Assembly (NCBI GenBank): GCA_016858145.1
Contig: JAEHOE010000094.1
Span: 248,001 to 312,000, forward strand
Direction of reading: 5' to 3'
Length of the DNA stretch: 64,000 nucleotides
Source: Edaphochlamys debaryana
Taxonomy: Eukaryota > Chlorophyta > Chlorophyceae > Chlamydomonadales
Position 1 is the stretch's first letter, and every line of letters begins with the position of its first letter. Below, piece after piece: positions 59,082 through 64,000 of the stretch. Both the position numbers and the translations under genes were made by a program. The notes beneath the pieces were generated by a model. It was not told the origin of the DNA. It did no database searches and was given only the letters and a program-made list of their open reading frames with translations.

Positions 59082-59175
59082 TGAGGGGGGTGAGGGGGAG
59101 AGGGGGAGGGGGGTGAGGGGGAGAGGGGGAGAGGGGGGTGAGGGGGAGAGGGGGAGAGGGGGGTGAGGGGGGAAG
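59082..59175 (+). repeat. G-rich minisatellite GGGGGGTGAGGGGGAGA
   Basis: Four imperfect copies of a G/A-rich unit that contains GGGGTGAGGG, itself a donor-like sequence, follow the donor of exon 58938-59069 in the second MYND gene. The tract is likely an expansion of the intron's first bases. Confidence 0.7.
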
Positions 59176-60455
59176 AGGGGAGAGGGGGCAGGGGCAAGCA
59201 AGGGGCCTCGCGGAGGAGGGCACGGGGTGCAGGCCGTGGAGTGGGGGGCTGGATGAGGTGGGGACGTGCGAGGGGCGGTGGGGAAGGGACATGAAAGCGG
59301 TGATTCGGGACGGGACGGCGTGGCGAGTCGAGGCGGTGTGCCAGATGGGCTAGCCTAAACGGGCCAAGTACAGTCAAACCCGCTCGTCCCTCCCCCCAGC
59401 CCCCCCCCCCCCGCCTCCTTCCTCTCCCTCCTCCCAGGCCGAGCGCGTCATGGGGTGGTGCGAGCAGCCGTCATCGCCATGTACCTGCTCAAGGTGGGGC
59501 AGGGGTTAGGAACCTTACCGGTATAATCCTCAAGGTATGGCTGCCGTGCTGTACTCGCGACCCCCCCGTCCCCCCCCCTTCCCACACTTGTGCTCCAAAC
59601 ACATGCCCCCTTCCCCAACCTCCCGCCTTCCTTCCCAGTAGCACCACGGCCTGGACCCTTCGCTATCCTGCCCCATCACCCCCCCTATACACACCACCAC
59701 CACTACCACACAAACTCCCCACGTCGCCCTTCCCTTTCCCCCCCCCCCCCGGAAGCACTACGGCCTCGACATTACCCTCGTGCCATCCTGCCCAATAATG
59801 CCCTTTGTCACCCCCCCCTCCCCTCCCTCCCCCAGCAGCACTACGGCCTGGACCTCCGCACCGTCAAGTGGGCTCTGCTGTACGCGGGCTGCCGGGCGGC
59901 CAAGGAGGTGGGAGGGGGACGGAGGGGGCGGGTTGTGTGAGGCAGGGATAGGGAAGACAGACCGCCGGCTCAACCCCTGAAGCCGCCCGTGTTTACGCCT
60001 GCACCTACCTGCCCCGGCTCATCCTGCTTTGCCAACGAGAGTCAAGCCCGCCCCGGAGGGGGGTGGGAGCGGAGGAGGGTGGGAGCGGAAGGGGTGGGAG
60101 TGGAGGGGGGTGGGGGCGCGCCTGGTGGGCGGGGCACTAGTAGGAAGCCCGATGGATGAGCTGCGTGGGGTCGAGGGTTGGGTCCGGGTCAGGATCGGCC
60201 CATGGGGATGGGGTTGGGGGTGGATCGGCCCTTGGGCTGATCTCTCAGTCCTGCATCCTCCACCCCACTGCGCACTAGTCCTCAGACCAGCCTAGGAAGG
60301 GAAACCCAATCCCACTCACTCATGCCCTCCCCCCCCCCCCAAACAGGAGGCCCTCACGGCCCAGATGCGAGGGCGACCCCCTGCGCTTCCACTCCACGCT
60401 GCCGCTGTGGCTGCACTACGCGCGGCAGCTGGAGCCCCTGGCGCCGCCCGGGACC

Positions 60456-60830
60456 GGGCCCAGCGCCCTGGCCAAGGGGGGGAGGGGGGGAGGGGCGGGG
60501 GGAGGGCAGGATAACGGGGCTGAGGGCCCAGCGCCCTGGCCAAGGTGGGGATGGGGCGGGGGGGGCGGGGGGAGGGCAAGGGGAGGCAAGTGTGTAGGGG
60601 GGGCGCAGGGGGGACAGGAGATGGGGCTGATGAGGGCCCAGCGACCTGGCCAAGTAAGGGGGGGTGGGGGCAGGAAGGGGGGGAGGGGGTGCGGTTGGGG
60701 GGGGTGGGTGGGAAGGGTGGGCAAGCTTGGAGGGGGGGCAGGAGGGGGGGGGGTAGGGGTGGCCGGGAAGGGCGGGCAATTTTGTAGGGGGCAGGCAAGT
60801 TCTCAGATACGGGTCCCAGTGCCCTGGCCA
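60456..60830 (+). repeat. four copies of the 3' end of one MYND-gene exon
   Basis: The phrase GGGCCCAGCGCCCTGGCCAAG (positions 60456-60476) recurs at 60524-60544, 60634-60654 and, changed, 60811-60830. The first copy, directly joined to the coding exon, has no GT after it. The second is followed by GTGGGG and the third by a CAA|GTAAGG donor. Splicing could therefore use a downstream copy, or the exon has lost its donor. Confidence 0.75.
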
Positions 60831-61310
60831 GGGTGGGAGCGGAGGGTTTGGGGGAAAGGGGGGCAGGGGTCTCATCCCTGGCAGGTGGCAGGGGGGGCCA
60901 GGGCAAGGACAGAAGGCAGGGCGTTGTACGGCAGCGCTCAAGCGGATTCGTACTGGCCCGAGGTCATTATCTGTAGAGTCGGGCGGGCGATGCTGGGCCT
61001 GCGCTACACGTGCAGCGGGCGCTAGCTGGAAGATCAGGGGAGCCGCTTGGGGTCCGTGCCTTGCGCTTGGCCTCGAACCACGACCTGTGCGCGCTCCATG
61101 GGCTCTCTACCCCTCCCCTGCCCCTGCCCATCTCACCCCGCCTCCTGGTGGCTGAAAGGCCTTGCGCCAAAGGCGTGTGCACCCTCCGCGTGCTCACCCC
61201 GCCTCCCTGCCTCGCCCCCTCCTCCCCCCTCCCCCCCCCCCCCAGGTCCTGGTGGCGGGGGCCCAGCCCCCCCCTAGAGGGGGACACCCCCGAGACCCTG
61301 GCGGCCATGC

Positions 61311-61540
61311 GGCAGGCGGTGCGGGTGAGGGGAGGTGGGGGGATGAGGGTTGGGTTGGTCTTGAGGGGGCAGTGTGGCAGGCGGTGCGGGTGAGGGGAGG
61401 TGGGGGGATGAGGGTTGGGTTGGTCTTGAGGGGGCAGTGTGGCAGGCGGTGCGGGTGAGGGGAGGTGGGGGGATGAGGGTTGGGTGGGTCTTGAGGGGGC
61501 AGTGTGGCAGGCGGTGCGGGTGAGGGGAGGTGGGGGTGTG
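61311..61540 (+). repeat. 65-base tandem repeat carrying an exon-donor junction
   Basis: The unit starts GGCAGGCGGTGCGGGTGAGG at 61311, 61376, 61441 and 61506 (last copy truncated). It therefore repeats the end of exon 61246-61324 (codons for RQAVR) together with its GTGAGG donor and the first part of the intron. The copies are nearly identical, so the expansion is recent. Confidence 0.9.
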
Positions 61541-62184
61541 GAGGGGGAGGCGTGAGGGGAGACCATGGGCGAAGTTCAGAGCGCAGGGTCAGCAGGTGTG
61601 GCCGGACAACATAACACCCCCACCCCTGGCCTGCCCCCCTCCCCTCCCCACCCCTCCTCCCTCGAGATGACGTGGCTGGGGCCTGGCTGGGCCTGCGGCG
61701 GACCTGGCTGGGCCTCCGGGCTGGATGTGTCCTTTACTAATACCGCCTTTCCCCTTCCTTCCCAACACTCCTCCTCCTGGATGTGTCCTTTACTCATTCC
61801 GCCCATCCCTTGGCTCCCACCCCTCCCCAGGTCGCCGAGCGCACCGGCGACGACGCCGTGGCCTGGCTGGGGTGGCTGTTCGTGGGGGAGCTGGTGGCGC
61901 ACGGGGCGGCCGGGGGCGGCAGCTTCGCGGAGGACGAGGTGCTGCAGGCGAGTGCCGTTCACGTGTCGTACAGTGCCGTACATATGTGACCCTGCCGTAC
62001 ACTCGTAACGTCTAGTATCCCCCGCCCCACTCGTCGGCCCAGGCCCCCTGCCTTCCTGCCCCGCCCCCCACCCCTCTCTCCCCTCCTACGGCCAGCATCC
62101 ACGCCGTCTCTGCCCCCCACCCGCTCGCTGCATCCTTCCCCCTCCTGGCCCTCCCCGGCGCCGGACCCTTTCTTCCCCACCCCA

Positions 62185-62280
62185 CCCCCCCAACCCCTCT
62201 CCCCCCAACCCCTCTCCCCCCAACCCCTCTCCCCCCAACCCCTCTCCCCCAACCCCTCTCCCCCCAACCCCTCTCCCCCC
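62185..62280 (+). repeat. CCCCCCAACCCCTCT minisatellite
   Basis: Six to seven units of about 15 bases lie just before the acceptor of exon 62296-62401. They form an extended pyrimidine-rich acceptor region. Confidence 0.85.
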
Positions 62281-62712
62281 CCCCACCGCCCCCAGGCGCT
62301 GGACTCTATCTGCGGCCGAGGCGGCCCGCCGCGTCAAGGCCTGGGGCGGTGACCTGGTGCTGGGGGCCAAGTGCAAGTGGCTCAAGGGAACCATACTGGA
62401 GGTAAGGGCGGGCAAGGAGGGGAGGGGAGGAAGGGGGGCAAGGTAGACAAGGGGGTTAACCCCCGACATTGGGGCTGGCTGGTTGGGGGTTGGGGCTGGC
62501 TGGAAAGGGTATGCCGCGGGACAGAGAGGGGTTTGGCAAGGGTGGCCGGGGCAGGCGTGGCGAGGGTCGGGGGTTTGACCTCCCTTCCTGCCCACCCTCG
62601 CTCACCCCTCTCTCATCTGCCCCGGTCCTCTTCCGTCTTGCACCCCCGCTACCCACGGTAATCTCCCCTCCCATGGGCCTCGTGGCCCCGCCCCCAACTC
62701 CCCCCCCCCACA

Positions 62713-62735
62713 CACACATAGATGCTGGACGCCGT
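62713..62735 (+). repeat. partial copy of MYND-gene exon 62860-63003 in the preceding intron
   Basis: The acceptor and first codons of the exon (TAG then ATGCTGGAC and CGCC) recur about 140 bases upstream, after a CACACACATAG acceptor, and then diverge into GCCGTAC-type sequence. The same gene shows two earlier copies of the start of exon 59836-59907, near 59640 and 59755. Confidence 0.7.
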
Positions 62736-63376
62736 ACTCTCGCCGTATTCTCGCGCGCATGCTCACTCCTATGCTGGCCCATTCACACCCCGGCTTGTCC
62801 ATAACCAAGCCCCCCGCCCCTCACCCGTGACCCCGCAGCGCCCCCCCCCCCACACCTAGATGCTGGACACCGCCCGCGCCGCCTCTCGGGGCCTGCCCCC
62901 GGGCCGTCTGCCGGTGCGGTGTGAGGGCGGGGGCGGGGGGGTGCACCCCGAGCCACACCTCGTGGAGCGCACGTGCGGGGGGTGCGGGCACACGTTCGCC
63001 AAGGTACGGAGAGGCTGCTGGAGTGCGGGTCTCATCGCACCGCCCCTTCACTGGCCTCGCGCTCAATGACGCTTACACACTTGCCCCGCGGTTGCCTCCA
63101 TCCTGACCCGTTCCGCCCCCCACCCCCGCCCCGTTCCCCTCCGTTCGCCCCCGCCAGACCAAGGCGTGCGGCGGCTGCAAGGCGGTGTGGTATTGCTCCA
63201 AGGAGTGCCAGGCGGCGCACTGGAAAGGCGGGCACAAGGCCGAGTGCAAGCGCATGGCGGAGGAGGCCAAGCAGGCAGCGGCGTCGAAAGGCAGCGGCGG
63301 TGGGGGATCCGCGGCGGCGGCGGCGGAGGCGGCGGCCGGGGCGGCGGCGGCGGGCACCGAGGGAGCGGCGGCGTAG

Positions 63377-64000
63377 ATAGGTGGGGAAAGGGGCAACGCG
63401 GGGGGTGGGGCTGAGGCGGCGCCAGAGGCGGCGGGCCCGGTGGGAGTGCCTGGCGGCTTGCGGCGGCGGGCAAGGAGGCTAGCGTATGAACGTACCAGGC
63501 AGCAGGCAGCTCTTGAGCATGGGGCTTCAGGTACATAATATATTCTCTACCTGCACCGTTCTCCCCTCGGGTTGTGAGGCTCCTGAGGGCTTGGTAGCTT
63601 GGTTATCAAGGCGCCTGTGGCGTGGCAGGGAACCGAGGGCTGGAGTGTGGTTGCGACAGGTGTGGGGTCGAGGTGGGGAAGGGGAACGAGGTTACGCGAA
63701 AAACAGGCCAGCAGAGTGCAGACCGAGGTTCCTTTCCGAACAATCGGGGACCGGCCATCCAGGAACAACCCGCAGTGACGCCAGGTGGGGGCGCCCGAGA
63801 GAGTGTGTGCCCTGAGCCATGGGAGAGGCCGCCTAGACAGGGGCGCAAGGCCCTGCTTGTTTGCTTCTCGCCGGGAGTCGCGACGACTGCGCGCCCGATG
63901 CGGCGGCAGCAGGGAAGCCGGCACGAGGCCGAGAACTTTGAAGTCGCGCCGACCCTCCAGCTGCCCCCGGATACGTGGCAGATAACAGCCCACTCGTTAT
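63377..64000. other. right-hand spacer
   Basis: The last 620 bases follow the stop of the second MYND gene. The first part is probably its 3' untranslated region, although no TGTAA signal was found. No open frame with a recognisable motif is present. Confidence 0.45.

Larger units (their letters stand above)
57822..63376 (+). pseudogene. second MYND-finger protein gene, several frame breaks (probable pseudogene)
   Basis: Thirteen exon-like blocks: 57822-57980, 58117-58208, 58443-58466, 58585-58678, 58938-59069, 59438-59493, 59836-59907, 60347-60476 or 60544, 61246-61324, 61831-61947, 62296-62401, 62860-63003, 63158-63376. The start is ATG at 57822 (MSYGTRGSEAEAREAD). Recognisable pieces are RGIYEGQICFDMGC, VDFMTNYMYMLASSLPPDHE, GLDLRTVKWALLYAGCRAAK, GDDAVAWLGWLFVGEL and a C-terminal MYND finger ([33 protein letters not shown]) followed by an Ala-rich tail. 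Within blocks the sense changes frame: near 58160 (NERKA then TAG, while LEGMAFMVRG continues), 59455 (VMG to VRAAVIAMYLLK), 60370 (AQM to EGDPLRFHSTLPLW), 61275 (a C-run before EGDTPETLAAMRQ) and 62315 (ALDS to AAEAARRVKAW). The junction 58466/58585 is also out of phase. MYND fingers mediate protein-protein contacts. It is probably a decayed paralogue. Confidence 0.7.

Noticed and set aside
57822..63376. Programmed ribosomal frameshifting as the explanation of the MYND-gene frame breaks
   Set aside because: Six or more sites without a shared slippery sequence or common shift direction make this implausible compared with decay or indel error.

Overview
The window is nuclear DNA of a GC-rich green alga, most likely a volvocine/chlamydomonadalean. 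The signs are short exons separated by many introns of roughly 60-500 bases, C-rich acceptor tracts, long homopolymer G/C runs, Ala/Pro/Gln-rich proteins, two MYND-finger proteins of a type familiar from Chlamydomonas relatives, and a full-size PDR-type ABCG transporter. I saw no prokaryotic operon structure, CRISPR array, rRNA or convincing tRNA. All gene models were spliced by hand from reading frame and splice phase, without transcript or database support.

Layout from left to right. (1) 254-1001 (+): last three exons of a gene that enters from the left. (2) 3979-5590 (+): three-exon C2-domain protein with a Pro/Tyr-rich tail. (3) 9099-13888 (-): Ala/Gln-rich protein of at least 12 exons ending in a cyclin-box-like region; its true start may lie further upstream. 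(4) 17121-20596 (+): MYND-finger gene whose frame is broken at three places. (5) 23044-41450 (-): intact 53-exon, 1536-residue PDR/ABCG transporter, every exon phase consistent. (6) 43705-45061 (-): broken tandem beta-trefoil (ricin-B/CBM13-fold) lectin-like locus. (7) 45913-55929 (-): intact 11-exon, 2565-residue acidic coiled-coil protein with one 4047-base exon, five copies of a WEVAELK-type repeat and an N-terminal p25-alpha/TPPP-like stretch. (8) 57822-63376 (+): second MYND-finger gene, with about six or seven frame breaks. About 2-3.5 kb of mostly gene-free DNA separates many of these loci.

The genes do not form an obvious pathway. The most unusual features are structural. First, many introns carry partial copies of the neighbouring exon end, including its splice site. 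This occurs more than twenty times in the ABC gene and again in the cyclin-like, coiled-coil and second MYND genes. Second, the palindromic core GCCGTACGGC is scattered through introns, spacers and some exons, and it often supplies the donor (GTACGG) or the acceptor (CCGTACAG). Third, the two MYND genes and the lectin-like locus carry repeated frame breaks, whereas the 53-exon and 11-exon genes beside them carry none. That contrast argues for decayed family members rather than uniform sequencing error. Fourth, the last dozen codons of the ABC gene recur three times downstream of its stop codon.
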